64,000 bases of DNA from Corynebacterium pseudogenitalium (GCF_024453815.1 NZ_CP072934.1:2170001-2234000), one strand, 5' to 3'. Shown: positions 18,250 through 26,049, counted from the stretch's first letter. Translations and numbers: made by a program. Notes: generated by a model from the sequence alone, not told the origin.

Positions 18250-19728
18250 CTAGAGCAAAGGGATCCCGGGGGCGTCGGCGTCGAGAAACTCGCGGACGGC
18301 ACGGGTGGCCCGGCAGTCGTCTTCGTTGTACTGCAGTAGGGTCTGCTTTGCGTCCTCGTCGCCGCGGACGGCGGCGAAGCGGCGGTCGATGGAGGCTTCG
18401 CCGTCCATGTCGTCGTCCTCCCAGTGGAAGCCGACGATGGGCCCGAGCACTTTCAGCCCCAGCCCGTCGGTACCGACGAGGTGCTTGCGCACCGCCGCGA
18501 ACACGTCGACCCATTCGTCGGAGGCAATGAACTCCTGGACTTCCTTGGCGTCGATGCTGGCGAAGCGCTGCGCGGACATGCGCAGCCAGTGGTTTTCGCC
18601 GGCGGCGGCGTAGCAGTAGGCGGCGAAGGTCTTGCCTTCCGCGTGGGCTTGGGCACGCTGGTCGAGGAGCCAGCGCCAGAACACACCGAAGTTGGCTTCC
18701 TCCGCGTCGCCGCCGACTTCCTCCCACGTCACGAACGGCCGGTAGCGCTCGCCGTCGAAGGTGCCCCACAGGTAGGCGCCTTGGTCCATGTAGGACTCCA
18801 TGTCGATGTCGATCTCGACGTCGGCGCGGCGAATACCGATCGGCCCCGGTCTCCTGAGCAGGGGGATCCCGGCGCGCCAGGCTTCGGCGATGCGGGAAGG
18901 TTCGCCGAGCTGGGCGTCGATAAGCTGTTGGACCGTCGTGATGCCCTGGGCGCGGAAGCGGTCGCCCTTGCCGCCGGGCAGCACCAGCGAGATGTCGTCG
19001 CGCGCCTCGAGCTCAGGCAGGCACAGCGGCCAGAACCTGCAGGTGGCGCACTGTTTGTAGCGGGTTGGGTGCTCGGGCGTGGGCTCGGCGAGCGCGAGCA
19101 GCAGCGGCGCGACATACTTTTCGACGTCCACTCCGTACGCCAGCGACCTATCCTGCCCAATGACGCCGCCGCGGCCCGCGGAGCGCTCCCCAAGCAGGAG
19201 GTGCGCCATGGCCAGCCGGTAGCCGTCGACGGTGTGGTGGCGGTACTTGCCCGCTACCCGCAGTGGCGCCCCCAGCCCAAGGCGCCCAACCGGCACGGCC
19301 TGCAGCGTCGAGGTCGGGTGCGTGCGCGCGACTCTGTGGTTCGAGATGATCACTGGCACGTACCCGTCGGCGGTGCGCACCAGGATGTCGACGTCCACCT
19401 CGACCGCCACCCCGGCGATGTCCCCATGGAGCGTCGCCCGCGTGATCAGGTGGGTGCCGCGGCGCATCAAGTCGAAGACGCCCTCGGTGGTGGCGTCCGC
19501 GGCGTCGGCGCGGGTGAAGAGGCGGCGCCGGCCGTCGCCAAGCGCTGGCTTGGTAGGCAGCTGGGCGAGTACCGCCTCCTGCACCGCGATGCGCTGCGGC
19601 ATGTGCGCCTCGGCCTCCTCGCGCGACGGGTAGTCCGGGAACTGGCACCTCCGGCGGAACCGGAAGCGGCACCCCACAAGATCCGACGGCCGCATGCGTG
19701 TGCCATCCTGCTGCTTCGACGTACTCAC
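18250..19728 (-). CDS. TM0106-family RecB-like nuclease
   Basis: 492-aa predicted nuclease with an N-terminal PD-(D/E)XK RecB/Cas4-like domain and a C-terminal RNase H-like (YprB/DEDDh) exonuclease domain. The N-terminal part contains VDVDILVRTADGYVPVIISN, where Asp and a beta strand carry the nuclease core, and cysteines in FRRRC and QCATCRFWPLC, a spacing that recalls the iron-sulfur cluster of Cas4/AddB nucleases. The C-terminal part contains VEIDIDMESYMD (DxE-like), GFHWEDDDMDG and QYNEDDCRAT (the late YxxxD motif). GTG at 19728 starts STSKQQDGTRMRPSDL. Biological role unknown; family members are thought to act in DNA repair. Not linked here to any CRISPR locus. Confidence 0.8.
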   Translation of the reverse strand: MSTSKQQDGTRMRPSDLVGCRFRFRRRCQFPDYPSREEAEAHMPQRIAVQEAVLAQLPTKPALGDGRRRLFTRADAADATTEGVFDLMRRGTHLITRATLHGDIAGVAVEVDVDILVRTADGYVPVIISNHRVARTHPTSTLQAVPVGRLGLGAPLRVAGKYRHHTVDGYRLAMAHLLLGERSAGRGGVIGQDRSLAYGVDVEKYVAPLLLALAEPTPEHPTRYKQCATCRFWPLCLPELEARDDISLVLPGGKGDRFRAQGITTVQQLIDAQLGEPSRIAEAWRAGIPLLRRPGPIGIRRADVEIDIDMESYMDQGAYLWGTFDGERYRPFVTWEEVGGDAEEANFGVFWRWLLDQRAQAHAEGKTFAAYCYAAAGENHWLRMSAQRFASIDAKEVQEFIASDEWVDVFAAVRKHLVGTDGLGLKVLGPIVGFHWEDDDMDGEASIDRRFAAVRGDEDAKQTLLQYNEDDCRATRAVREFLDADAPGIPLL

Positions 19729-19814
19729 AATGGGCAATATTCTACTAGGCGCAGTGGAGAAACAGGTAAGGTTGGTGTCCAAACGAACGCTGAAGCGTAA
19801 AGGAGTTAACTCGC

Positions 19815-20444
19815 ATGGGACTGTTCAAATCCATCCGGAAAGCACGCACGAAGGCCAAGGCTGAGATTAAGGCCGCGCAGGCGCACGCCCGCAAGCTTGC
19901 CAAGGAGGAGGCGAAGCAGGACTTCCGCACCGCAAAGCTGCTGGACAAGGCCGAGAAGCGCCTGCTGAAGGCAGAGAAGCAGGGCCTGAAGCAGAAGCGC
20001 AAGCACGAGGAGCGGCTAGCGAAGGCACATCTGCAGCGCATTGAGGAATCCGGCATTACGAAGAAGAAAGCCAAGCAGTGGCTCGGCGCGACCCGTCTGC
20101 TCCTGCCGGTGCTGTTGCCGCTGTTCTACAAGGGCTGGACGTCCTACCAGCAGAAGCAGGTACAACAGCGCGCGCAGAGCGTCGGCCTGTCCTCCCAGGA
20201 GGTCTCGCGCTTTTCTGAGCGCGGCGGGCAGCTGAAGTCGCGCGTCGACGCCCTCGAGGGCCAGGTCAAGACCGCCGAGCTGCCGAAGGGCTTCGCCACC
20301 GACGCGAAGGTCCGCCTCGCGGAGCTGCAGACCGCGGTGGAAAACGCCGAGCACATGAACCCGGTACAGCAGCGCCTGGCACACAACTCTATTGATGAAG
20401 ACCTGCAGAAACTGTCCGCGGAAGTGCAGAAGAAACTTAATTAA
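19815..20444 (+). CDS. DUF6474 family protein
   Basis: 209-aa, strongly charged corynebacterial protein. Residues 1-85 are a Lys/Ala/Glu-rich helix or coiled coil (KAKAEIKAAQAHARKLAKEE region). A hydrophobic stretch at about 95-108 (GATRLLLPVLLPLFYKGW) could touch or cross the membrane. The C-terminal half is helical (RVDALEGQVKTAELPKGF). ATG at 19815 is preceded by AAAGGAG. I recognise it as the DUF6474 family by its pattern, with no known function. It lies upstream of lsr2 on the same strand, 93 bases before it, with its own hairpin leader in between. Confidence 0.8.
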   Translation: MGLFKSIRKARTKAKAEIKAAQAHARKLAKEEAKQDFRTAKLLDKAEKRLLKAEKQGLKQKRKHEERLAKAHLQRIEESGITKKKAKQWLGATRLLLPVLLPLFYKGWTSYQQKQVQQRAQSVGLSSQEVSRFSERGGQLKSRVDALEGQVKTAELPKGFATDAKVRLAELQTAVENAEHMNPVQQRLAHNSIDEDLQKLSAEVQKKLN

Positions 20445-20490
20445 TATTATTGGCCAAAGTATTTGCTAGACTTCCTCCAAACGCGAACAC

Positions 20491-20517
20491 TACTCCCAAG
20501 TATCGTTCTTGGGAGTA
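20491..20517 (+). promoter_or_regulatory. Perfect inverted repeat in the lsr2 leader
   Basis: TACTCCCAAG at 20491-20500 pairs exactly with CTTGGGAGTA at 20508-20517 around a 7-base loop. It ends 20 bases before the lsr2 ATG and is followed by the ribosome site GAAAGGA, not by a T-run, so it is a candidate operator or RNA structure controlling lsr2, rather than a terminator. Confidence 0.5.
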
Positions 20518-20537
20518 CCGGAGAAAGGACAGCCTTC

Positions 20538-20858
20538 ATGGCCCGGCAAAATATCACCCAGTTTTTCGATGACCTGGACCACACGCCCCTGCACGAGGCG
20601 GATGTTCGCGTGATCCGCTTCGGGTTACAGGGGAAGAATTACGTGCTGGACCTCAAGCCGGAGAACGCGGAGCGCTTCCTGGCGCAGCTCAAGCCGTACG
20701 TCGAAGCAGCTAGGGAGGCGTGCGACGCGACCGATCGGGCCCTTGACCCCGCCGAGATCCGCCGTTGGGCGCAGACCGAAGGCCTGCCCATTGCCAACCG
20801 CGGCAAGATCCCCCTCGGCATCGTGGAAGCGTTCCACGAAGCCCACCCCTACTACTAG
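20538..20858 (+). CDS. lsr2: Lsr2-type nucleoid-associated protein
   Basis: Small DNA-bridging xenogeneic silencer that binds AT-rich DNA. 106 aa: N-terminal oligomerisation domain (ITQFFDDLDHTPLHEADVRV, typical Lsr2 start, then FGLQGKNYVLDL) and a C-terminal DNA-binding domain (EIRRWAQTEGLPIANRGKIP). The AT-hook-like core, normally RGR, reads RGK here, a conservative change. ATG at 20538 follows GAAAGGA. Its TAG stop overlaps the convergent hrrA stop by 3-4 bases, so transcription from one gene reaches the other. In C. glutamicum the Lsr2-like CgpS silences prophage; this chromosomal copy may regulate more widely. Confidence 0.92.
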   Translation: MARQNITQFFDDLDHTPLHEADVRVIRFGLQGKNYVLDLKPENAERFLAQLKPYVEAAREACDATDRALDPAEIRRWAQTEGLPIANRGKIPLGIVEAFHEAHPYY

Positions 20859-21493
20859 AGCACGCCCTGCTCGCGCGCCGACGCCACGGCGGAAGTACGG
20901 GAACGCACACCCAACTTGTCGTAAATGTGCACGAGGTGGGACTTCACGGTCGCCTCAGAAAGCATGAGCTCCGTGCCAATCTCCCTATTCGACGACCCCG
21001 CCGCCACCAACTGCAGCACCTCCAGCTCACGCGGCGTGAGCGAGGAGCGCGGAGTGCGGTCGCGCGTCTCGAGGCGCTCGCGCACCACCGGGGACATTGT
21101 GGCGTCGCCACGCGCGGTGGAGCGCACCGCGGCGACGAGCTCCTCCGGCGGGGCGTCCTTCAGCAGATAGCCGACGGCTCCGGCCTCGATCGCGCCAAGG
21201 ATGTCGGCGTCGGTGTCGTAGTTGGTCACCATGAGCACCTTCGGCGGGTTCGTCATCGAGGCGATAATCTGCGCCGTTGCCTGCGCGCCCGTGGTCACGC
21301 GGGTGCCCTCGACGCCCGCGCCGAAGCGGAGGTCCATCAAAATCACGTCGATGCCACCGGCCTGCGCCATCGCGATCGCGCCCTCAGCTGTGGCAACTTC
21401 GCCGACGACCATAATGTCTTCGGCCTCCTCGAGCACGGCCCGAAGCCCCAGCCGGACGATCTCATGGTCATCAGCCAGCAACACACGAATCAT
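20855..21493 (-). CDS. hrrA: Heme-responsive response regulator HrrA (NarL/LuxR type)
   Basis: 212-aa response regulator. The receiver domain (1-120) shows the acidic pair ADDHE, phospho-Asp 54 in VILMDLRFG and Lys in YLLKDAP. The C-terminal LuxR-type HTH (about 148-205) shows LTPRELEVLQLVAAGSSNREI and ATVKSHLVHIYDKLGV (motif parts LTPRELEVL and ATVKSHLVHI). In C. diphtheriae and C. glutamicum the pair at this position (cg3247-cg3248) is HrrSA, which activates heme oxygenase hmuO and represses heme synthesis when heme is present; assignment rests on synteny and sequence pattern. Its ATG overlaps the hrrS stop (ATGA), so the two are coupled. Confidence 0.88.
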   Translation of the reverse strand: MIRVLLADDHEIVRLGLRAVLEEAEDIMVVGEVATAEGAIAMAQAGGIDVILMDLRFGAGVEGTRVTTGAQATAQIIASMTNPPKVLMVTNYDTDADILGAIEAGAVGYLLKDAPPEELVAAVRSTARGDATMSPVVRERLETRDRTPRSSLTPRELEVLQLVAAGSSNREIGTELMLSEATVKSHLVHIYDKLGVRSRTSAVASAREQGVL

Positions 21494-22752
21494 GAAGTTT
21501 TCCTCTCCACCTGGTCAGTCTTTTGTTTGATACTACTCGGTACCGCCACAGAAAGTGCTGTCGGCCCGCCGGGCTGGGACTCAATTGCCAGCTCACCGCC
21601 CAATTCCTCGGCCCGAGAACGCATCGCATCGAGACCCAAATGGCCTAACCCTGAGGGCTTTTTGGCCTGGCTCGCTACGTCGAAGCCCTTGCCGTTGTCC
21701 ACCACATCAAGGCGGACCTCGTCATCCCCAAACGTCAGCGTGATGCGCATGCGGCTCGCCTCGGAGTGCTTCACCGCGTTCGACACCGCGCCCTGCGTAA
21801 TACGCAGCAGGCCGGCCTCGATCCGCATCGGCAGCTGCTGCGGTTCACCGTCGACCTCCACCTCGATGTCCATGTCGCCCGTCGTACCGAAGTCCGCCGC
21901 GATGCGCCGCAGTGCCTCCTCCAGCGACGTCGTGCTCAGCGGCGCCGGCGTCAGCGCCGCAATAATCGCACGGGTCTCCGCCAAGTTTCTCGACGCCGCC
22001 CTGCGTGCCGTCTCCATCCTCTTCAACGGCGCCGCCAGCTCTTCCTCCGAAAGGTCCGTTGCCAACAGGTCGCGCTCCGCGGCGTGCAGCAGCATCTGGA
22101 TCGAGGACAGGTTCTGCGCCACCGTGTCGTGAATCTCGTGCGCGAGCCGTTCCCGCTCCTGCGCCACACCGGCTGCGCGCTCCGTAGTTGCTAGCTGTTC
22201 GCGTGTCTCCAGTAACTCGTTGATGAGCTCGGCGCGCTCGTCGCTCACTTTCGTAATCGTGGTGAAGGCATAGTTGATCGCCAGGACCACCACCGCCGAC
22301 AGCGCCGGCCCCAACACGCTGCCCAGCGTGAGATGATCCGGCAGCTGTATCAGCACCGTGATCACAAGCCCAGCAGCAACCCCGGCAATACCTCGCCAGT
22401 CGTTGAACGCCCGCATGTACACGAAGAACAGGATGAACACCCAGTACATCGCAACCACGGAGATGGTCGTGTCCAGCATCCACACGCCGGTCAGCCCCAC
22501 GAGCCACAGCACGCGGCCCGGGGTAGCCCAGTAGTGCATCTCGGTCATCCCGTAGAACAGGAGGAAGGAAAACGTCGTCACCAGAGTGATGTGCAGCAGC
22601 GCCTCATCCAGCGACATCCGCGCCAGCGCCGCCAGCGACACCAGCACCAGCGACACCGACAACACCGTGATACCGATATCCAAAGAACGGTTTACCGGCA
22701 CCTCAGTGGTTTCGCCGGGGCCCGGCGACAACACAGCTAATCTGGAACCCAT
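21490..22752 (-). CDS. hrrS: Heme-responsive sensor histidine kinase HrrS
   Basis: 420-aa membrane kinase of the HisKA_3 (NarX/HPK7) class. About six hydrophobic segments lie between residues 27 and 165, with almost no extracytoplasmic domain, as in HrrS, which senses heme within the membrane. The dimerisation/phosphoacceptor motif is RLAHEIHDTVAQNLSS (His about 208), and the HATPase domain shows NAVKHSEA, VDNGKGF and GLGHLGLDAMRSRAEELGG. Start at ATG 22752 was chosen because TAGTGT ends 7 bases upstream (leaderless) and the protein then begins MGSRLAVLSPG; GTG at 22734 is the alternative. The start codon overlaps the start codon of the divergent DUF2020 gene by two bases. Confidence 0.85.
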   Translation of the reverse strand: MGSRLAVLSPGPGETTEVPVNRSLDIGITVLSVSLVLVSLAALARMSLDEALLHITLVTTFSFLLFYGMTEMHYWATPGRVLWLVGLTGVWMLDTTISVVAMYWVFILFFVYMRAFNDWRGIAGVAAGLVITVLIQLPDHLTLGSVLGPALSAVVVLAINYAFTTITKVSDERAELINELLETREQLATTERAAGVAQERERLAHEIHDTVAQNLSSIQMLLHAAERDLLATDLSEEELAAPLKRMETARRAASRNLAETRAIIAALTPAPLSTTSLEEALRRIAADFGTTGDMDIEVEVDGEPQQLPMRIEAGLLRITQGAVSNAVKHSEASRMRITLTFGDDEVRLDVVDNGKGFDVASQAKKPSGLGHLGLDAMRSRAEELGGELAIESQPGGPTALSVAVPSSIKQKTDQVERKTS

Positions 22753-23311
22753 GCGTTTGACACTACCCACCCTCGCAGCAGTCATGGCATTTGGCGTCCT
22801 CGCCGGGTGCGCCGCCCCCGACCCGGATCCGGCGCCCGCGGGCGAAGGGGGCGTCGAGAAGCAACAAGCCGCCCTGCCTCTCGACGCCCTGCCCGCCACC
22901 GACCGCAACGCGTGGCAGCCCTGCCCATACCTCGACACCGACTGGGTCGCCGACGCCAACGGCCAGCGCGTCACCGGCGTAGGTATCGACGCCCGCTTCG
23001 ACCCCCCAGCCTGCCAGTTCTGGTCCTACCCGCCCGAGCCACAGCTGACCGTCATCGTGCGGCACATGGACAGCCCCGAGGACGCCATGGCCGTAGTCGA
23101 CTGGGCAACACCCATCGACTACACCGAGCCCGCCAACCAGCCAGCCGGGTGGAACGGCGGGCGCCACGGCGGCGGCGCCGTGCCCAACCGGATCGGCGCC
23201 GCCTACTCCGTGGCCAAGGGCAACACGGCCGTGACCGTGTTCACCAACCAGGACGAGTCCATCAAGGCGCAGCTCGTCGCCGAGGAGACCATCAAGAACC
23301 TGCAGCTCTAG
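22751..23311 (+). CDS. DUF2020 family lipoprotein
   Basis: 186-aa exported lipoprotein: N-terminal MRLTLPTLAAVMAFGVLAGCAAPD gives a lipobox LAGC with the lipidated Cys at about 19 (shown as VLAGCAA). A disordered Ala/Pro/Gly linker follows. The DUF2020 domain has conserved Cys in WQPCPYLD and PPACQFWSY, likely a disulfide, and ends in a helix EETIKNLQ. Function unknown; the family is confined to mycolic-acid actinobacteria. TAATCT ends 7 bases before ATG, so the mRNA is probably leaderless and its promoter lies inside hrrS. Found near hrrSA in other corynebacteria as I recall it. Confidence 0.88.
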   Translation: MRLTLPTLAAVMAFGVLAGCAAPDPDPAPAGEGGVEKQQAALPLDALPATDRNAWQPCPYLDTDWVADANGQRVTGVGIDARFDPPACQFWSYPPEPQLTVIVRHMDSPEDAMAVVDWATPIDYTEPANQPAGWNGGRHGGGAVPNRIGAAYSVAKGNTAVTVFTNQDESIKAQLVAEETIKNLQL

Positions 23312-23315
23312 AGCG

Positions 23316-23468
23316 TTACACTGCGACGTCGTTGTAGGGCATCTGCGCCGACACCCACGGAAACACCACTTCCATCAGCAGGAAGAACACGGCCACCGCG
23401 ATCACGATCGCGAGCAGCCACTTCACCGGCGTAGGCCCCGGCAGCATCCGCCAAAGTGCTCCATACAT
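23316..23468 (-). CDS. Small conserved membrane protein (50 aa)
   Basis: Short ORF between DUF2020 and the sortase gene. The product begins MYGALWRMLPGPTPVKWL, has one hydrophobic helix of about 21 residues (LLAIVIAVAVFFLLMEVVF) and ends PYNDVAV. The P-G-P-T-P-x-K-W/A and F-P-W-V blocks look conserved among actinobacterial small membrane proteins seen next to sortases. ATG at 23468 lies 3 bases after the sortase stop, so it is translated from the same mRNA. Ends 4 bp from the convergent DUF2020 stop. Function unknown; a partner or accessory of the sortase is a guess based on position. Confidence 0.75.
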   Translation of the reverse strand: MYGALWRMLPGPTPVKWLLAIVIAVAVFFLLMEVVFPWVSAQMPYNDVAV

Positions 23469-23471
23469 TGT

Positions 23472-24263
23472 CTATTTCACCTCCGACATCGCCTGCGGCA
23501 GCGTTTGCTCGCCCGGTGTTTTCGCCAGCACCTCAGTCTGCACGGCGTGGATGATCATGCGCTCCGCGTTCGAAAACTGCGGGTGGCACGTGGTCAGCGT
23601 GATCATGCCCAGCATGTCCGGGCGCACCTCAATGGAGGGCTGCTCCGGGATCGGGTTGATCACGTTCACGTCTCCCGGCAGCGTAATGTGCCTGCCCACC
23701 ACGTTGCGGTACTCGCCCGTCGCGATCGGCTCGTTGATCTCGGCTGGCACGCAGCCCGCCGCCACGTCCCGGCGCTCCTGCGGGTCCAGGCCCATCGGCA
23801 GCACGCGGTACGTCACCCAGGAATCCTGTGTCTCCACCACGATGGCGTCACAACTGTTCAGCGCCCCAAGGTCGTTGAACGGCGCTCCCTTGCCCACGCG
23901 GTGGCCCGCCACCGCGAAGTTGCCCGGCTCGCCCGGCATCTGCGTGTCCGGGTAGCGGCCCGGACCCACCAACAACTCGTTCTCGTCGGTGCCCTCGATG
24001 ATGGCGAACTGGTAGTCCGACCCGAACGCAGGGATGTACATGCGCGCGAATGCGTCGCCAAGCTGTGGCGCGCGCAGCTGGCGCGGGTTCTTCCACTGCT
24101 CCGACAACGTGTCCTGCGCTTCGTTCTGCATCTTGCCGGACGCGATATTCGTCCAATAGGACTCGTAAAACGCGAACAGCAACAACAACGCCCCGATGGT
24201 CAGCAGCACCTCGCCGAACACCTGGGAGGCGCGCACCTTGCGTCTGGGTTGTTGGTAAACCAT
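23472..24263 (-). CDS. Class E-type (housekeeping) sortase
   Basis: Membrane-anchored cysteine transpeptidase that joins LPxTG-like proteins to the wall. 263 aa: one N-terminal membrane helix (VLLTIGALLLLFAFYESYW, about 18-37), then the sortase beta-barrel with NFAVAGHRVGKGAPFNDL (catalytic His) and MITLTTCHPQFSNAERMI (catalytic Cys in TLTTC, Arg in AER). The type II topology and TLTTCxP pattern fit the class E/SrtF group of actinobacteria. No LPxTG substrate or pilin gene is nearby, so this is the stand-alone enzyme. Start is 6 bases after TAATGT (probably leaderless). Divergent from yidC with only 16 bp between. Confidence 0.92.
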   Translation of the reverse strand: MVYQQPRRKVRASQVFGEVLLTIGALLLLFAFYESYWTNIASGKMQNEAQDTLSEQWKNPRQLRAPQLGDAFARMYIPAFGSDYQFAIIEGTDENELLVGPGRYPDTQMPGEPGNFAVAGHRVGKGAPFNDLGALNSCDAIVVETQDSWVTYRVLPMGLDPQERRDVAAGCVPAEINEPIATGEYRNVVGRHITLPGDVNVINPIPEQPSIEVRPDMLGMITLTTCHPQFSNAERMIIHAVQTEVLAKTPGEQTLPQAMSEVK

Positions 24264-24279
24264 GGCCTAACATTAGCGA
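24264..24279. promoter_or_regulatory. Shared divergent leaderless promoter, sortase/YidC
   Basis: In the 16-bp gap, CTAACATTAG (24267-24276) gives TAACAT on the plus strand, 6 bases before the YidC ATG, and TAATGT on the minus strand, 6 bases before the sortase ATG. No ribosome site is present. It mirrors the pheA/CPBP arrangement at 11672. Confidence 0.5.
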
Positions 24280-25386
24280 ATGATGGAAATCCTCGTCTAT
24301 CCCGTATCCGCCGTGCTGCAGTTCTGGCACTGGCTCCTCGCCGACGTCCTCGGCGCCCCCGTCTCTGGCGCCTGGATCGCATCCATCATCCTGCTGGTCA
24401 TCACAGTGCGCGGCGCCATCGCACCGTTTTCCTGGAAGACGTACAAGGTAGGCCGCACCAGCTACATGATGCGCCCGCACATGAAAGCCATCGCGGACCG
24501 CTACGGCAGCTCCACCGCACTCGAGGACATCGAGGCGGAGCGCGAAGCCATCAAGAAACTCCGCAGCGAGCACGGCTACAACCCGCTCGCCGGCTGCGTT
24601 CCCGCCATGATCCAGCTGCCGTTTTTCTTCGGCCTGTACCGCCTGCTGTACTGGCTCGCCGTCCCCGACGTCGGCGACGCCCACCGGATCGGCCTGCTCA
24701 CCCCAGACGAGATCGAAAGCTTCCGCAACACCACGCTTTTCGACGTCCCCCTCCCCGCCTACGTCTCCATGACACCCGAGCAGTTTGCCTCCCTCGGCAC
24801 CACGGTCGACGCCGTTCGCGGCCTGGCCATCCCGATGCTCATCGCCGCCATCTGCTTCACCAGCATCAACCTGCTGCTCTCCCAGATCCGCAACCGCACC
24901 ACCCTCGAGTGGGAAAACGCGTTCACCCGCGGCAGCTACCGGTTCCTGTACTGGATGATCCCCTTCATTGCGCTGTCCCTGACCACGGCGGGCCTGCTCG
25001 GCCTCGTACCGATCGCGCTACTGCTGTACTGGGTAGTCAACAACTTCTGGACTGCCTCACAGACCGTTCTGCTCTGGGCGTTGCTTGTAAAGCGTTTCCC
25101 ATCCGAGGAGATTCACCGCAACCATGTACGCGAGGCGCGCGAAGCGTACGTCGAAAAGAAGCGGGAGAAGCGGGAGCGCAAGCGGACCTGGCGCCGCAAG
25201 AAGGCTGGCGCGCTCGTGCGACCAACGACCATCCCAGCGGTTCGCCGCGACATCCGCGCAGAAAAATCCGCCCTTGCCGAGGCCAAGCGCGAGGAAAAGC
25301 GCGCCAAAAAGGCCATCGAAAAAGAGCGGTCGAAAGTGCAGCGGGAGGCTAAATCGAATAGTCAGCAGGAGGAGTCCCAAGCGTAG
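24280..25386 (+). CDS. YidC/Oxa1-type membrane protein insertase (second copy type)
   Basis: 368-aa insertase homologue for integrating membrane proteins. Five hydrophobic segments in YidC order: ILVYPVSAVLQFWHWLL, ASIILLVITVRGAIAPF (with the conserved Arg of the hydrophilic groove), CVPAMIQLPFFFGLYRLLYW, LAIPMLIAAICFTSINLLL and PIALLLYWVVNNFWTASQT. A long basic C-terminal coil (KKREKRERKRTWRRKK onward) probably binds ribosomes. It is not in the usual rnpA-yidC locus, so it is likely the second actinobacterial YidC-like protein. ATG at 24280 or 24283. The last 38 bases overlap the convergent mcbR gene. Confidence 0.88.
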   Translation: MMEILVYPVSAVLQFWHWLLADVLGAPVSGAWIASIILLVITVRGAIAPFSWKTYKVGRTSYMMRPHMKAIADRYGSSTALEDIEAEREAIKKLRSEHGYNPLAGCVPAMIQLPFFFGLYRLLYWLAVPDVGDAHRIGLLTPDEIESFRNTTLFDVPLPAYVSMTPEQFASLGTTVDAVRGLAIPMLIAAICFTSINLLLSQIRNRTTLEWENAFTRGSYRFLYWMIPFIALSLTTAGLLGLVPIALLLYWVVNNFWTASQTVLLWALLVKRFPSEEIHRNHVREAREAYVEKKREKRERKRTWRRKKAGALVRPTTIPAVRRDIRAEKSALAEAKREEKRAKKAIEKERSKVQREAKSNSQQEESQA

Positions 25387-25981
25387 CTTTCGCCAACGAA
25401 CGAGCGGTTTCCAGCGGCGCGGTATCGCGCACGAAGCGGGCTCCCGCCAGTCCGCCGTCGAGGAAGATCAAAAGCTCATTTGTCTGCGAGGCCGAGTTGT
25501 AGCCGTTCTTCACGCTGAGCAGGTGCGTAATCGTGTCGTACATCCACTGGCGGTGCTTCTTACACGCCGCAACGATGCGCTCCTCCGACTCCGTGTCCGG
25601 GCGCGGATACTCGTTCGCCGCGTTCAGGAACGGCGAGCCACGGAATTCCCGGTCCGGCTCCTCCTCAATCGCCATGTCGAAGAACGCCAGCACCTTGCCG
25701 TCCGCGTCGTAGACATGCTCGGTGCGCTCCGCCCAACGCTGCCGGTACTCCTCGTCCAGCCGCTCAATGTACGCGATGACCAGGTTGTCTTTCGACCCAA
25801 GCAGAGAGTACAACGACGCCTTCGCGACGTCCGCCTCCCTCAAAATACGGTCAATACCGATGACGCGGATGCCTTCTTCTTGGAAGAGTTTCGTGGCGGC
25901 GTCCAGCAGCCGCTGCCGGGGGCTGGGACGATTCCGCCTCCTGGAAGCACTCTTTGCCTTGCTGGTTGTACCGCTGCTCAC
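25349..25981 (-). CDS. mcbR: TetR-family regulator, McbR orthologue
   Basis: 210-aa repressor. N-terminal TetR HTH (about 22-70): RQRLLDAATKLFQEEGI, then RILREADVAKASLYSLLGSKDNL. The sequence from RRRNRPSPRQRLLDAATKLF through RVIGIDRILREADVAKASLY and the C-terminus PPADYSI closely matches what I remember of C. glutamicum McbR (cg3253), the repressor of methionine, cysteine and sulfur-assimilation genes that responds to S-adenosylhomocysteine. GTG start at 25981 is preceded by GGAGGAG. Convergent with and overlapping the YidC gene by 38 bp. A possible McbR box lies just upstream, which would give autoregulation. Confidence 0.9.
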   Translation of the reverse strand: MSSGTTSKAKSASRRRNRPSPRQRLLDAATKLFQEEGIRVIGIDRILREADVAKASLYSLLGSKDNLVIAYIERLDEEYRQRWAERTEHVYDADGKVLAFFDMAIEEEPDREFRGSPFLNAANEYPRPDTESEERIVAACKKHRQWMYDTITHLLSVKNGYNSASQTNELLIFLDGGLAGARFVRDTAPLETARSLAKATLGTPPADYSI

Positions 25982-26006
25982 GCGACTGCTCCTCCAAAAT
26001 CTCTAG

Positions 26007-26022
26007 TAGACAAACCAGTACG
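26007..26022 (-). promoter_or_regulatory. Possible McbR operator upstream of mcbR
   Basis: TAGAC-N6-GTACG matches 7 of 10 positions of the McbR consensus TAGAC-N6-GTCTA. It sits about 26 bases before the mcbR GTG. McbR is reported to bind its own promoter in C. glutamicum. The second half-site is weak. Confidence 0.3.
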
Positions 26023-26049
26023 TTCACCATACCGCGTACCGTAGTTTCT

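Noticed and set aside
18250..19728. CRISPR adaptation gene cas4
   Set aside because: The nuclease domain is Cas4-like, but it is fused to an RNase H-fold domain and no repeats or other cas genes occur in the window.
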